Translations under genes and position numbers: made by a program
Notes under the pieces: generated by a model
Told to the model about the DNA's origin: nothing
Database searches by the model: none
What the model saw: only the letters and a program-made list of their open reading frames with translations
Shown: one piece after another, positions 27,710 through 36,548 of the stretch
Numbering within the stretch: position 1 is the first letter of the stretch
Layout: every line of letters starts with the position of its first letter
From: a virus
IMG/VR virus record: IMGVR_UViG_3300042691_008053
Location: 1-55,908 of that record
Reading direction: 5' to 3' (one strand)
DNA length: 55,908 nt

Positions 27710-28010
27710 TATTATTTTCCTCCCAGAATGCGATCAAGTCTTCTAAGACTGACCACTCAATGATTCCAAGACGAACCTTGGAATCCTCACCGATAATAAT
27801 TTTAAGAGCAGGATGCATATCTCTGCTTACCTTAAAAGTATCTGTACATATTTTAGCCCATACATCTTTATTTAAATTAAATGATGACTTAGCCTCCTTG
27901 TAATCTACAAGAAATTGATTCCACTTAGCATCACCCTTTTGATAATCACCACGCCCACTATTTTTTTGAGCCTTAGCACCATCACGTTTTACTTCTGATC
28001 TTTCTGACAT
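27702..28010 (-). CDS. Small nuclease-like protein (102 aa)
   Basis: Starts at MSERSEVKRDGAKAQ, chosen because the ATG overlaps the upstream stop (TAATG). KWNQFLVDYKEAKSSFNLNK has the D-x-K strand of a PD-(D/E)XK core, and the C-terminal part PALKIIIGEDSKVRLGIIEW fits the sheet of archaeal Holliday-junction-resolvase-like folds. Acidic residues needed before the DxK are not clear. Likely a small structure-specific nuclease; moderately sure. Confidence 0.55.
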   Translation of the reverse strand: MSERSEVKRDGAKAQKNSGRGDYQKGDAKWNQFLVDYKEAKSSFNLNKDVWAKICTDTFKVSRDMHPALKIIIGEDSKVRLGIIEWSVLEDLIAFWEENNNG

Positions 28011-28198
28011 TAGCCAACCACATAAGAATTCTTGTGCCCGTCTGGGCACTCCCAGGATATAGTCATTGTAACTGCATCCCAAAAATATTCTTCAGAATCT
28101 TTATCGCATTTGCTGCAAGGCTTTGCTCCACCTATTTTTTCAAGCTCTGGAGCAAATACCTTTTCTGGCTCATGAAGAAATTCATTAATATTTGGCAT
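28010..28198 (-). CDS. Small zinc-knuckle protein (62 aa)
   Basis: CSKC at residues 28-31 with Cys51 and His55 (SWECPDGHKNSYVVG) gives a probable C2-CH zinc site; the N-terminal part INEFLHEPEKVFAPELEKIG is helical. Overlaps recA by 14 nt and the nuclease-like gene by a TAATG. Probably a nucleic-acid-binding accessory factor in the recombination operon. Confidence 0.62.
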   Translation of the reverse strand: MPNINEFLHEPEKVFAPELEKIGGAKPCSKCDKDSEEYFWDAVTMTISWECPDGHKNSYVVG

Positions 28199-29189
28199 TT
28201 ATCTCTTCTTCTAAGCTGTCTACAACATCTGGATTTTCCTTTAAATATGCTACAGCCTTTGCACGTCCTTGCAAACGTTCTCCATTTACTGTATACCATG
28301 CTCCACCCTTTTCTACAATCCCGCACATTTCTGCAACGTCAAGCGTTTCACCTATGCGATCTACACCAAGAGAGTCCCCTTGGTAGTAAAAGTCATATTG
28401 TCCTGATAGATTTGGGGGGCCGAGTTTGTTGTAATCAACAATCCAGTTAACTGGTCGTCCGACTCTTTGTTCGATAATTTTGTCGCCAACCTTAATGCCA
28501 GCCTTAATAGCATTAGCTTCAGCTTCTGACGACCATAGTTTAATGACGGTTGAAGAAAAGAACTTGACTGCCATTCCACCCGTGGGGATGTGCGAAGCAT
28601 GCATAGATCCAAACTGATTTCGTTGTTGTGAGATGAGAACAAGTAGTGTGTTTTTGTTTGCATAGTTTAACATTTTGACTGCGTGGGTCATATCCTTTGC
28701 TTCAGCGCCGATTTGCTTAGTATCTTGCAAATCTTTCATTTCATTTCCATCTTTTTCAAAATAAATTGCAGGGAGCAAGGCAGAGATAGAGTCTACCACT
28801 ATCATATCTACACCTGCCTCCATAAGCTTTGTGGCTACATCAACCATGTCGTTTACGGTTTTTGCTGGAGAATAAATAAGAGAAGAAGAATCTACACCCA
28901 GTTGCTCTGCCCAAGATTGATCGTATGAGGCTTCTGCATCAATCCAAGCACAGGTCTTTCCTTCTTTCTGTGCAAGAGCAATCATTTGTAAGCAGAAAGA
29001 GGACTTTCCAGCCGACTTGTTTCCCCATACAAGAACTTGCCTGCCGTAACCTAGACCACCACGTAATGCAAAATTTAATCCAATACTTGGTGTTATTTGT
29101 TTTTCAACTTGCACGTCTTGTGCAGACTGAACTCTTGCTCTTGTTTTAGGATCTAGCTTAGCTAAGATACTATCTATTTCTATTGTCAT
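28185..29189 (-). CDS. recA: RecA/UvsX recombinase (334 aa)
   Basis: RecA core: Walker A GNKSAGKSS (residues 56-64) and Walker B MIVVDSISALLP, LISQQRNQFG as loop region, and DSLGVDRIGETLDVAEMCGI near the C-terminus. It catalyses homologous pairing and strand exchange on single-stranded DNA. Length is that of bacterial RecA. It heads a long coupled recombination operon (zinc-knuckle protein, nuclease-like protein, SSB, exonuclease, RuvC-like). A TATACT promoter lies about 20 nt upstream. Confidence 0.93.
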   Translation of the reverse strand: MTIEIDSILAKLDPKTRARVQSAQDVQVEKQITPSIGLNFALRGGLGYGRQVLVWGNKSAGKSSFCLQMIALAQKEGKTCAWIDAEASYDQSWAEQLGVDSSSLIYSPAKTVNDMVDVATKLMEAGVDMIVVDSISALLPAIYFEKDGNEMKDLQDTKQIGAEAKDMTHAVKMLNYANKNTLLVLISQQRNQFGSMHASHIPTGGMAVKFFSSTVIKLWSSEAEANAIKAGIKVGDKIIEQRVGRPVNWIVDYNKLGPPNLSGQYDFYYQGDSLGVDRIGETLDVAEMCGIVEKGGAWYTVNGERLQGRAKAVAYLKENPDVVDSLEEEINAKY

Positions 29190-29209
29190 TTATACTCTTT
29201 CTTTTTTAT

Positions 29210-29238
29210 AGTATATCATTAAAAACGATTGCCGTGAA
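29210..29238 (-). promoter_or_regulatory. Promoter TTCACG-17-TATACT before recA
   Basis: TATACT (29210-29215), preceded by TGA (extended -10), with TTCACG (29233-29238) at 17 nt; leader of about 15 nt with an AAAGAG ribosome site. Confidence 0.5.
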
Positions 29239-29566
29239 GAGGTGGTCTCTCTTTATTTATATTAAATTTGTTTTCCAAAACTTCATCAAGGCTTTCTGTT
29301 ACCCACTCATTATTTCTTAATCCTGCATACAGATCTAAAGTTCTAATTAATATATCTGCAATTTCTTCTACAACTTCTGAAGTAGGCTTATTCTTTCTAA
29401 TAGCCTCCAGAACCTCTGTCACCTCTGAGTGTATTAGTGCCAGCTTTGTGCATACAATATTGGTATCTATCTCGTGGGGCCAGAACCCTTTTTCAATTGC
29501 TGTTTCATGTAGAATTGCAGAAAATGCATCAAGGCCGTACTCTGTTAATACGCTATCACTACTCAT
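29219..29566 (-). CDS. MazG-like NTP pyrophosphohydrolase (115 aa)
   Basis: Helical bundle with KLALIHSEVTEVLEAIRKNK and EVVEEIADILIRTLDLYAGL, the E-x-x-E...E-x-x-D metal-binding pattern of MazG/dUTPase-like hydrolases. It would hydrolyse NTPs or alarmone-related nucleotides and so restrain host stress responses, as proposed for phage MazG. Lies between RecA and the DNA polymerase and overlaps the 69-aa gene by 8 nt. Confidence 0.8.
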   Translation of the reverse strand: MSSDSVLTEYGLDAFSAILHETAIEKGFWPHEIDTNIVCTKLALIHSEVTEVLEAIRKNKPTSEVVEEIADILIRTLDLYAGLRNNEWVTESLDEVLENKFNINKERPPLHGNRF

Positions 29567-29768
29567 TGTTTTCCTCTGCCTTTAATGAAAAATTGAATAC
29601 TCTTTTCTCTCCATCGTAATCAATATTTAACTCACGGTTTTCTGCATTTAAGCTTACAAACGTATCCACTGGAACCTCAACAGTTTTAATTGTTTCTAGC
29701 ACAGAAACAAGAACTCTTGTTGCATTCATTGCTCCCAAAACTTCTTTAGGGTCTATTTCTTCTGTCAT
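29559..29768 (-). CDS. Small hypothetical protein (69 aa)
   Basis: Beta-rich, acidic protein (ATRVLVSVLETIKTVEVPVD, RELNIDYDGEKRVFNFSL), with no motif. Overlaps the polymerase stop by 4 nt and MazG by 8 nt; AAAGGAAAT precedes its start. A polymerase-associated role is possible only by position. Confidence 0.6.
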   Translation of the reverse strand: MTEEIDPKEVLGAMNATRVLVSVLETIKTVEVPVDTFVSLNAENRELNIDYDGEKRVFNFSLKAEENNE

Positions 29769-32700
29769 TTTATTTCCTTTACCATTAAAGTTCCATCATC
29801 TAAAGTAGATAGAACAACCTTACATTTCATTCCTTCACGCATTCTTGCCAAAGACATCTTGTACATTGTTGGGAAAGCAATTACTCTTGTCAATTCTTTA
29901 TTGGCATTAGCAAGGACTATGTGACTCATTGTCTTTCCAGCTTTTGTTGTATATGGAGTAAAGTTAATAACTGTGTATTCATCTTCTTCCAAATCGTATT
30001 CTTTTCTGTATAGATAGTCTACAAATATATCACCACTCTTTGGATCTATATCCCCAACTTTAATATATCTTGCAATACGGTTATCGCCCACAAGAATGAA
30101 GTACATCTGATTAGTTTCAATTTGAGTTTGTTCTGTATGGAACAACCCAATAGATCCTGTTTCATCTACCAACTCTACTCTAGCCCAACCATTGCCACGC
30201 TTGATAGACTTAACCATTCCAAACATAACGAAGGATCCTAGGTCTTCAAACTCTTCAATTGGTCTTGCTTGTGCTTTAATCCTTGGAGGTATTCCCTCTA
30301 AATTAAATGTAGGTATGCCTAGATACTCATAATAATTATCTTTTTCATTTCCGTTTCTTGGATTGTCATCAAATGCCGCTCCACCGATTGAGTTTAATGC
30401 TGCAATAGCACGACTATTAATTCCGCTGCCCTTCTTGGAAGCCTTATCAATAAAGTCAGCATAGTTTTTAAATGGTCTTTGGTCAATAATTTTATTAGCA
30501 ATGCTATCAGAAATAAACTTTACTTCTGCTAAACCAAATACGATTCTGTCTTTCTGTAAAGAAAAATAAATATCAGATTCGTTAATGTGTGGAAGTGATA
30601 CACGAAGACCTAATCTCTTGGACTCAATTAAATATTCCGTTCTAGCATCCTTGTCATTTTCATTCTTAAGAATTGAAAACATGAATTCAAGAGGATAATA
30701 AGTCTTAAGCCAAGCAGCGTAATAAGACAACATAGAATAAGCAACAGCGTGGGAGCGGTTAAAAGAATAACCAGCGTGAGCTTCAAAAGTGTGCCATAGC
30801 GTTTCGGCTTGCTTCTTAGAAATGTGCTTTGAAGCCCCATCAATAAACCGATCCTTGAACTGGTCAAACTCTTTTGCATCTTTTTTCTTTCCAATAATCT
30901 TGCGGACCTTATCAGCCTCTGACCAAGACATACCACCTAAGTGTACACAAGCTTGCATTACTTGCTCTTGATATATGATAACACCATAAGTATTCTCAGT
31001 AAAAGGCTTCATAATTGGATGAATAAATTGGACTGCCTCATCTCCGTGCTTACGCTTAATGTAAGAAGCACCTACAGTATTCATTGCACCTGGACGGACC
31101 AATGCGTTTGATGCAGCAAGGTCTTCAAATTTATCTACACCCATCTTAATAAGAAGGTTTGTGTAAGGGGTTGCTTCAGCTTGAAACACACCCTTTGTGT
31201 ATCCATCGCTTAACATTTTGTAAACTTTTGGATCATCCATTGTTAGATCTGACAGGTTTATAGTCTTGCCAGTTCTTTCCTTAATGGATTTAATTGTATC
31301 GGAGATTACGGACAAAGTTTTAAGACCTAGTGCATCTAGCTTAATAAGACCTATGTCTGCAACAGTATCCATATCGTACGCAACTACTGGAATTCTTCCT
31401 GAAACTTTATCCTGTGCATCTTCACGAGATTCAACTGGAGCAAACTTTCTGATATCATCTTTTGCAACAACAACTCCAGCGGCGTGAACACCGACAGAGC
31501 GAATTCGACCACGTAATCTTTCTGCTAGCCAAACAACTTCAGGGTAGCGTGTTCTAAATTCTTTTGTATTTGGAGAGTCCATGAAGTCTTCAAAAGTATC
31601 CACTGGCTTGAGTGCACGGTTAACTTCTTGAAGTGGTACCATAAATACACGAGCAGCATCACGAACAACTCCCTTATCTTTAAAATAAGTATATGTTGAA
31701 ATAGAAGCAACGTGCTTAAACTTTTTCTTTAGATAATCTTTAACTTCTTTTCTTCTACGGTCTTCAAAGTCCGTATCAATATCTGGGAAGTCATTACGTT
31801 CTGGATTAATAAATCGGAAAAATAGAAGATCGTATTTAATTGGATCTACATCCGTAATTCCAAGGGCGTAGCATACCAATGAGCCAGCTGCGGAACCTCG
31901 ACCTGGACCAACTCTAATATCATTATCTTTAGCCCAGTTAATCATATCTGCCACAACAAGAAAGTATGAGGCAAAGTTCTTTGAGGCAATAACGCTAAGC
32001 TCTTCCTCAAGGCGAGCTTTATATACCTCATCTGAAGCCTTCTGGAGCCTCTCTAAGCCCTTTTCAGACAGTTCCCGTAGTCTTTCATCGGCATCCGTCT
32101 TTGGGACTGGGAGCAGGTCTAGGCCCTGGTTAAAGTCATACTCACCTATTTTATTGGCAATCTCCATTGTATTTTCATAAATATCAGTTCTTGTTATTCC
32201 AGACTCAAAAAAGTCAGACTGAATTTCTTCACGAGTCTGAATAAATAAATTATAATCCTGAAAAGATATTCTTCGATCTGGGTATAAATAGTTTAATCTA
32301 TCATTAATGTCCTTGATGTTTCTAGACATATCAAAATCAGCATCCTTATCCATCTTAGGGGATGTTGATAAAATAAGCATTGCTTCTTCTAGGACTCTAT
32401 CTTCTTCCTTAGCAAAGTGAGCATCTCCTGTTGCCACCGCCTTAATTTTAAGTTCATCGGCAAGAGCAAGCAGACCATCATTTATTTCTTTTGGGTTGTG
32501 AGATTGAACCTCAATATAAAAATCTTCACCGAAAGTTTTTTTAAAATCTTTGAGAATAATTTTGGCTTCCGAGAACTCATTTTTTTCGATGCATTTAGAG
32601 ATGAGACCATTAAGGCATCCAGACAGGACAATAATGCCTTCCGCATATTCTTTTAGCACCTCCCTATCAATACGTGGCTTGTGATAAAAGCCTTCGTTCC

Positions 32701-33034
32701 AGGCAAGCTCCTGTAGTATATTAATATTTTCTAGACCCTTCTTATTTTTTGCAAGAAGGATAATATGGTTATAAGCTTGAATAGACTTATCTGTCTTGGA
32801 GGAGCGATCAAATCTATCTGTTGGTGATATGTACGCTTCTACTCCAAGGATTGGCTTTATGCCTTGTTCTTTACATGCAATCTGCATTTCACGGTGTGAT
32901 GATAGGGTTCCATGATCCGTAATTGCTAATGCAGTCTGACCTGCATCTTTTGCTGCCTTAACAAGTTCGGCAGGAGAATTAAGCCCATCCATTAATGAAT
33001 AGAAAGAATGCACATGCAAATGTGTGAAGTTCAC
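29765..33034 (-). CDS. dnaE: DNA polymerase III alpha subunit (DnaE type, 1089 aa), GTG start
   Basis: N-terminal PHP domain (FTHLHVHSFYSLMDG, ALAITDHGTL, LGVEAYISP, NHIILLAKN, VLSGCLNG, TGDAHF) with all usual metal ligands in place; polymerase palm GPGRGSAAGSLVCYALGITD and NPERNDFPDIDTDFEDRRR carry the catalytic acids; a helix-hairpin-helix and OB region follow (GLAEVKFISDSIANKIID; ARVELVDETGSIGLF). This is the replicative C-family enzyme. No separate exonuclease subunit is seen, and the intact PHP may proofread. GGAG before the GTG start. The phage supplies its own replisome core. Confidence 0.95.
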   Translation of the reverse strand: MNFTHLHVHSFYSLMDGLNSPAELVKAAKDAGQTALAITDHGTLSSHREMQIACKEQGIKPILGVEAYISPTDRFDRSSKTDKSIQAYNHIILLAKNKKGLENINILQELAWNEGFYHKPRIDREVLKEYAEGIIVLSGCLNGLISKCIEKNEFSEAKIILKDFKKTFGEDFYIEVQSHNPKEINDGLLALADELKIKAVATGDAHFAKEEDRVLEEAMLILSTSPKMDKDADFDMSRNIKDINDRLNYLYPDRRISFQDYNLFIQTREEIQSDFFESGITRTDIYENTMEIANKIGEYDFNQGLDLLPVPKTDADERLRELSEKGLERLQKASDEVYKARLEEELSVIASKNFASYFLVVADMINWAKDNDIRVGPGRGSAAGSLVCYALGITDVDPIKYDLLFFRFINPERNDFPDIDTDFEDRRRKEVKDYLKKKFKHVASISTYTYFKDKGVVRDAARVFMVPLQEVNRALKPVDTFEDFMDSPNTKEFRTRYPEVVWLAERLRGRIRSVGVHAAGVVVAKDDIRKFAPVESREDAQDKVSGRIPVVAYDMDTVADIGLIKLDALGLKTLSVISDTIKSIKERTGKTINLSDLTMDDPKVYKMLSDGYTKGVFQAEATPYTNLLIKMGVDKFEDLAASNALVRPGAMNTVGASYIKRKHGDEAVQFIHPIMKPFTENTYGVIIYQEQVMQACVHLGGMSWSEADKVRKIIGKKKDAKEFDQFKDRFIDGASKHISKKQAETLWHTFEAHAGYSFNRSHAVAYSMLSYYAAWLKTYYPLEFMFSILKNENDKDARTEYLIESKRLGLRVSLPHINESDIYFSLQKDRIVFGLAEVKFISDSIANKIIDQRPFKNYADFIDKASKKGSGINSRAIAALNSIGGAAFDDNPRNGNEKDNYYEYLGIPTFNLEGIPPRIKAQARPIEEFEDLGSFVMFGMVKSIKRGNGWARVELVDETGSIGLFHTEQTQIETNQMYFILVGDNRIARYIKVGDIDPKSGDIFVDYLYRKEYDLEEDEYTVINFTPYTTKAGKTMSHIVLANANKELTRVIAFPTMYKMSLARMREGMKCKVVLSTLDDGTLMVKEIK

Positions 33035-33058
33035 TTAATTCTCCGCCTAACTAACCTG

Positions 33059-33730
33059 TTACCAGTCTACGCTGCTACTAGAAGCAGAAGACTCATCTGA
33101 ATTGCCACCTTCGCCAGCAAAGAATGCTTCTTGCTCGGTGTATGGCATATCACGAACTGCTGTCTCTTCAAGCTTAAAAAGCTCAAGAGAACTTCCATCA
33201 AATGGTGTTTCATCCTTGGCAAGAGGGATGATTGTATAACTTGTATCCGTCTTTGTACCAGTTCGTTTAATGCGCCACATCAGGTTACTAATGCTTCCCA
33301 TTTCTCCTGCATACTCAATTAGAGTAGGAGTAACTGTCTTTCCGCTTGAACCTTGTGAAAGAATTCCAACATATGGATCTTCCTTGCCGTCGTCAACAAG
33401 AACATTAATGTAGAGTCGTGAGCGACCCTTCCATCCTGCCTTGTAGTCCTTGCGGTGTTGTTCGCAACCATAGCACTTACCTTGATCATCCATTGAGCAA
33501 AGTGCCTTGCGTCGATAATCCTTTGGATTAGTATGCTCTACTGCAATAAATCCTAGACCTAGCTTTTCATTGTATGTTGGTGAATCTGGATCTAGTTCTT
33601 GCAAGAAACGAATCTTTACGCTCTCACCGTCTTCTAGCTTTACCCAGCGACCCTTAGTTCCATCTCCGCTTGAAGCTTGCGGCTTATCCATAACCTTGTT
33701 TAAATCTTTTAAACCTTTAACGATTCCCAT
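33059..33730 (-). CDS. Probable gp32-like single-strand-binding protein (223 aa)
   Basis: A middle segment KALCSMDDQGKCYGCEQHRK forms a zinc-type site, followed by SRLYINVLVDDGKEDPYVGI and NLMWRIKRTGTKTDTSYTII, an OB-like beta pattern as in T4-type gp32, and an acidic Ser-rich C-terminus ending SSSVDW that could contact replication proteins. Located between polymerase and primase. Assignment is by pattern and context. AAGGAGAAA precedes the ATG. Confidence 0.65.
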   Translation of the reverse strand: MGIVKGLKDLNKVMDKPQASSGDGTKGRWVKLEDGESVKIRFLQELDPDSPTYNEKLGLGFIAVEHTNPKDYRRKALCSMDDQGKCYGCEQHRKDYKAGWKGRSRLYINVLVDDGKEDPYVGILSQGSSGKTVTPTLIEYAGEMGSISNLMWRIKRTGTKTDTSYTIIPLAKDETPFDGSSLELFKLEETAVRDMPYTEQEAFFAGEGGNSDESSASSSSVDW

Positions 33731-33751
33731 TGTTTCTCCTTGTATATAGTT

Positions 33752-33783
33752 GATGGTATAAATCCATCTGTATTACCATTATA
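33752..33783 (-). promoter_or_regulatory. Extended -10 promoter with leader hairpin
   Basis: TGATATAAT (TATAAT at 33778-33783) followed by GATGG/CCATC hairpin (33752-33756 with 33764-33768) and an AAGGAG site. The leader shares AGATGGATTT with the leader at 3117-3153. No good -35; AATACA at 17 nt. Confidence 0.5.
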
Positions 33784-33786
33784 TCA

Positions 33787-34782
33787 TTAAACCCAGGATC
33801 TGTATTCTATATCAGATACTGAATTTACAATACAAGATTTAATTTCCTCATCGGTCATATCTCCTGCATCTTTTGCATCATGTGGGTATATCTTACCATA
33901 TTCATACGAAGCCCACAAGATGTCTTTATTTTTTAATCTATTGGCTATGCTCAAGCCTAGCTCTCTGCCAGCCAAATCTGCGTCTGTCATTATAGTTATT
34001 TTATTAAAGTATCTGTTTAATAAATTGTGTTGCTCTGTTGATAAGAATCCTCCAAGTGTGGCAACAACATTTGGAAATCCAGCTTGATGAATTCTGATAG
34101 CATCAAAATTTGATTCAACAATAATGACATGGTTTCCAATTTTTTTAGCACGGTGTACATTAAATAAAGTTTTGCTCTTGGGAAGGTTTGTGCTATTTTT
34201 AAATGACTTGCCCTCGATTGACCTTCCAACAATTCCTATTGGTGTTCCATCTGGGCTATGAACTGGAGTTACAACCATACCCATAGAATTAGAGTATCCT
34301 AAAAAGAAATGGTCCATAGACTCAGAATTAATTCCTCGTGACTCTAGGTAGTCTCTAGCATTTTTGCTACCGCTAAGATCTGCGTGTAGCCTATCAATTG
34401 TTTCTTGAGAAAATTCTTCAAAGTCTGGCTTTTCTTCAAACATTCCAGCAACCAACTCATCAAAGTTGTTTAAAATTTCTGTTTCTTGAGTAGCAATAAA
34501 TCTAATTGCCTCAAAATCATTCTTGTGTAAAACACGTCTTACTAGCTCTACTAATGTTCCAGACTCTCCACAAGATGGATTAAAGCACAACCAAACTCCT
34601 GTGGATTTATTTATACAGCAGCTTGCCGTATGCCTATTAGAATGAAATGGGCAGTAGAACATAACCTCATTTCCTGGTTCCGCCACAACATCTAAACCTA
34701 GAGCTTTAACTATTGATTTGATATGGTTTGGCGCATACTGCGTGGAATTAGTTTTCCTTGCGTTATGCCCTCTGATAGCCAT
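33787..34782 (-). CDS. dnaG: DnaG-type primase (331 aa)
   Basis: N-terminal CHC2 zinc domain (Cys44 and His47 in CPFH, Cys66 and Cys71 in CFNPSC) and a TOPRIM core (VIIVESNFDAIRIHQAGF, ATLGGFLST, ITIMTDADLAGRELG) with the Glu and DxD residues. It makes RNA primers; no helicase domain, in keeping with the separate dnaB gene. The second in-frame ATG was preferred because the first lies deep inside the upstream gene; even so it overlaps that gene by about 73 nt. Confidence 0.9.
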   Translation of the reverse strand: MAIRGHNARKTNSTQYAPNHIKSIVKALGLDVVAEPGNEVMFYCPFHSNRHTASCCINKSTGVWLCFNPSCGESGTLVELVRRVLHKNDFEAIRFIATQETEILNNFDELVAGMFEEKPDFEEFSQETIDRLHADLSGSKNARDYLESRGINSESMDHFFLGYSNSMGMVVTPVHSPDGTPIGIVGRSIEGKSFKNSTNLPKSKTLFNVHRAKKIGNHVIIVESNFDAIRIHQAGFPNVVATLGGFLSTEQHNLLNRYFNKITIMTDADLAGRELGLSIANRLKNKDILWASYEYGKIYPHDAKDAGDMTDEEIKSCIVNSVSDIEYRSWV

Positions 34783-35009
34783 GCCTTCTTCTTTCCTACA
34801 TATACTCCATAGAGTGTCATTAAGAACACCCAAGTTTCTCCGTCAAATTGTACCGAAAAGTTGGTGTCTATGTCAAGCACTCTGACATATCCTTTACTTC
34901 TCATATCATGCGTTAGCATGCTTTCATACTGATACCTTAGTCTTGGAATACCAGAATCATCTTGAAACTCAACCCTTACTTGAAATCTTTTTATCTGTTT
35001 GTGATTCAT
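34710..35009 (-). CDS. Hypothetical protein between helicase and primase (99 aa)
   Basis: Starts MNHKQIKRFQVRVEFQDDSG, inside the end of dnaB, and runs into the 5' part of dnaG, so it overlaps both. Core RLRYQYESMLTHDMRSKGYV, LDIDTNFSVQFDGETWVFLM looks folded and conserved in type; the last 20 residues are the overlap with dnaG and may be incidental. Function unknown, perhaps a helicase-primase accessory protein. Confidence 0.55.
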   Translation of the reverse strand: MNHKQIKRFQVRVEFQDDSGIPRLRYQYESMLTHDMRSKGYVRVLDIDTNFSVQFDGETWVFLMTLYGVYVGKKKAWLSEGITQGKLIPRSMRQTISNQ

Positions 35010-36234
35010 TCTCAAATGGATTCTCGTAAATTTCCTTGACGATACCACGATTGATATCCCAGTCTAGATAGAAATTAAAGTCGTGCCCGTGTCTATTTTT
35101 TCTAGATACAATCTCAATCATGTTGCTCTGAGGATATCTGTGAACTGCTAAAGCCATGTCAGCATCATATTCAATTGCTTTAGACCAAGCAACCTGGCTC
35201 ATCATAGGAGGATTGTCTTGATCTGAAACATCGTCAGCTGTGGCTGCTGTAATATCAATGATAGGAATATTGTTTGATACTGCAAGCATCTTAAACTCAC
35301 GAGATACATTTCGATTTCGCTCAACTTCAGAGTTAGACCTCTTGTTATCATTAAACAACTGATGATAGTCAAGGATAACTAGGTCTGGCTTGTGTTGATC
35401 AATCTTACCTTGAATAGTTGCTGGAGTAACTTCTGCAGCACCTTCATTTGAAATAAGAACAAAGCTATTTTTTCCTTCAAACTTTTTATTACCCCATGAC
35501 CTGAAGTCATCAATATTGATATCTCCCTTTGATAAATCGCTTGCCTTAAACATTCCAGAGCCAAGCATAGTAAAGATACGGTCACGCATATTCTCTGGAG
35601 ACATTTCAAGAGAAACAATCATTGGCTTAAATCCTTGTTCCCATGCCTTACACGCTAGATATGATGTAAACCAAGTCTTACCACGGCCTGGCCATCCGAT
35701 AGCAACAATCAAATGTCCTGGAGCCATTCCTGTTGGATAAGCTTTATCAATAGCGCTAAATCCTGTTAGAATTCCTGGAGCACCGCCCATAACAGATGAA
35801 CGCTCTTTAACTGCCTCATAATGTCGTGCTGCATTTTCAACATCAATAATATCCAAGTCACGAACATTGTTTGTAAATCGGCTTAGGTTAGCAAGATCGC
35901 TTTGCATTTGTGCAAGAACTCTTGATGCAGCATCTTCCTTTAATGCTGACCCACCTCTAATAATAATTGACTTTAGCTTATTAGAAATGAATTCGTTCTT
36001 TAAAATATCTAGGTAGTAACCAGTCTCTGCTTTTGATTCCACTGGCTCAAAATCTTTATGTCGCTCAATAAGAACGCCAACTTCTGGAACCGCCTTAAAC
36101 TTGTAGTAATAAGTTTTTAGACTTTCCCAGATATCTCTGTGAGAAGTAAAGAGCTCATCTACATTGTCTGCTAGTAGCGTACTAATATCTTTATTCTTAC
36201 ATACTGCAGAGATTAATGTTGCTTCTGTATTCAC
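34969..36234 (-). CDS. dnaB: Replicative DNA helicase DnaB type (421 aa), GTG start
   Basis: RecA-like hexameric helicase: Walker A GWPGRGKT (about residue 180), then FKPMIVSLEMSPENMRDRI, Walker B DLVILDYHQLFND, NIPIIDITAATADD, and the arginine-finger region SRKNRHGHDFNFYLDW. The N-terminal domain (about 1-110) is helical and shorter than in E. coli DnaB. GTG start overlaps the upstream stop. Works with DnaG and DnaE encoded downstream. Confidence 0.93.
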   Translation of the reverse strand: MNTEATLISAVCKNKDISTLLADNVDELFTSHRDIWESLKTYYYKFKAVPEVGVLIERHKDFEPVESKAETGYYLDILKNEFISNKLKSIIIRGGSALKEDAASRVLAQMQSDLANLSRFTNNVRDLDIIDVENAARHYEAVKERSSVMGGAPGILTGFSAIDKAYPTGMAPGHLIVAIGWPGRGKTWFTSYLACKAWEQGFKPMIVSLEMSPENMRDRIFTMLGSGMFKASDLSKGDINIDDFRSWGNKKFEGKNSFVLISNEGAAEVTPATIQGKIDQHKPDLVILDYHQLFNDNKRSNSEVERNRNVSREFKMLAVSNNIPIIDITAATADDVSDQDNPPMMSQVAWSKAIEYDADMALAVHRYPQSNMIEIVSRKNRHGHDFNFYLDWDINRGIVKEIYENPFENESQTDKKISSKG

Positions 36235-36548
36235 TCTTCGCCCTCCACCATCTTCTTCGTCTCACCCAAAAGGATGCTACGATTAATCTTATCTTTTTGA
36301 ATTTCTTTATTTAGAGAATCAATCCTGTCAAAGTTGTTATAGAAAAAGTTTAGCGGATGACCCTGCTTGTTAGTGGCAAAATAATATATAAGAAGTTCTT
36401 TAGCACGTTCAAAGCCCACGCTTTCTATAACGTCGTTCATGGCCCACTTTTCTCTAAACTTATTTACAGTAAGAGACTTGTTGTATTTTTCTTTGTACAA
36501 AGATAGATACAGGCCAATCAAAACATATGGCTCTTTTTCACTTGCCAC
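36231..36548 (-). CDS. Helical protein preceding dnaB (105 aa), GTG start
   Basis: All-helical, charged protein (YVLIGLYLSLYKEKYNKSLT, ERAKELLIYYFATNKQGHPL, FFYNNFDRIDSLNKEIQKDK). Directly upstream and overlapping dnaB by 4 nt. Size, helicity and position suggest a helicase loader or dnaB partner, but no sequence family is recognised. Confidence 0.6.
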   Translation of the reverse strand: MASEKEPYVLIGLYLSLYKEKYNKSLTVNKFREKWAMNDVIESVGFERAKELLIYYFATNKQGHPLNFFYNNFDRIDSLNKEIQKDKINRSILLGETKKMVEGEE

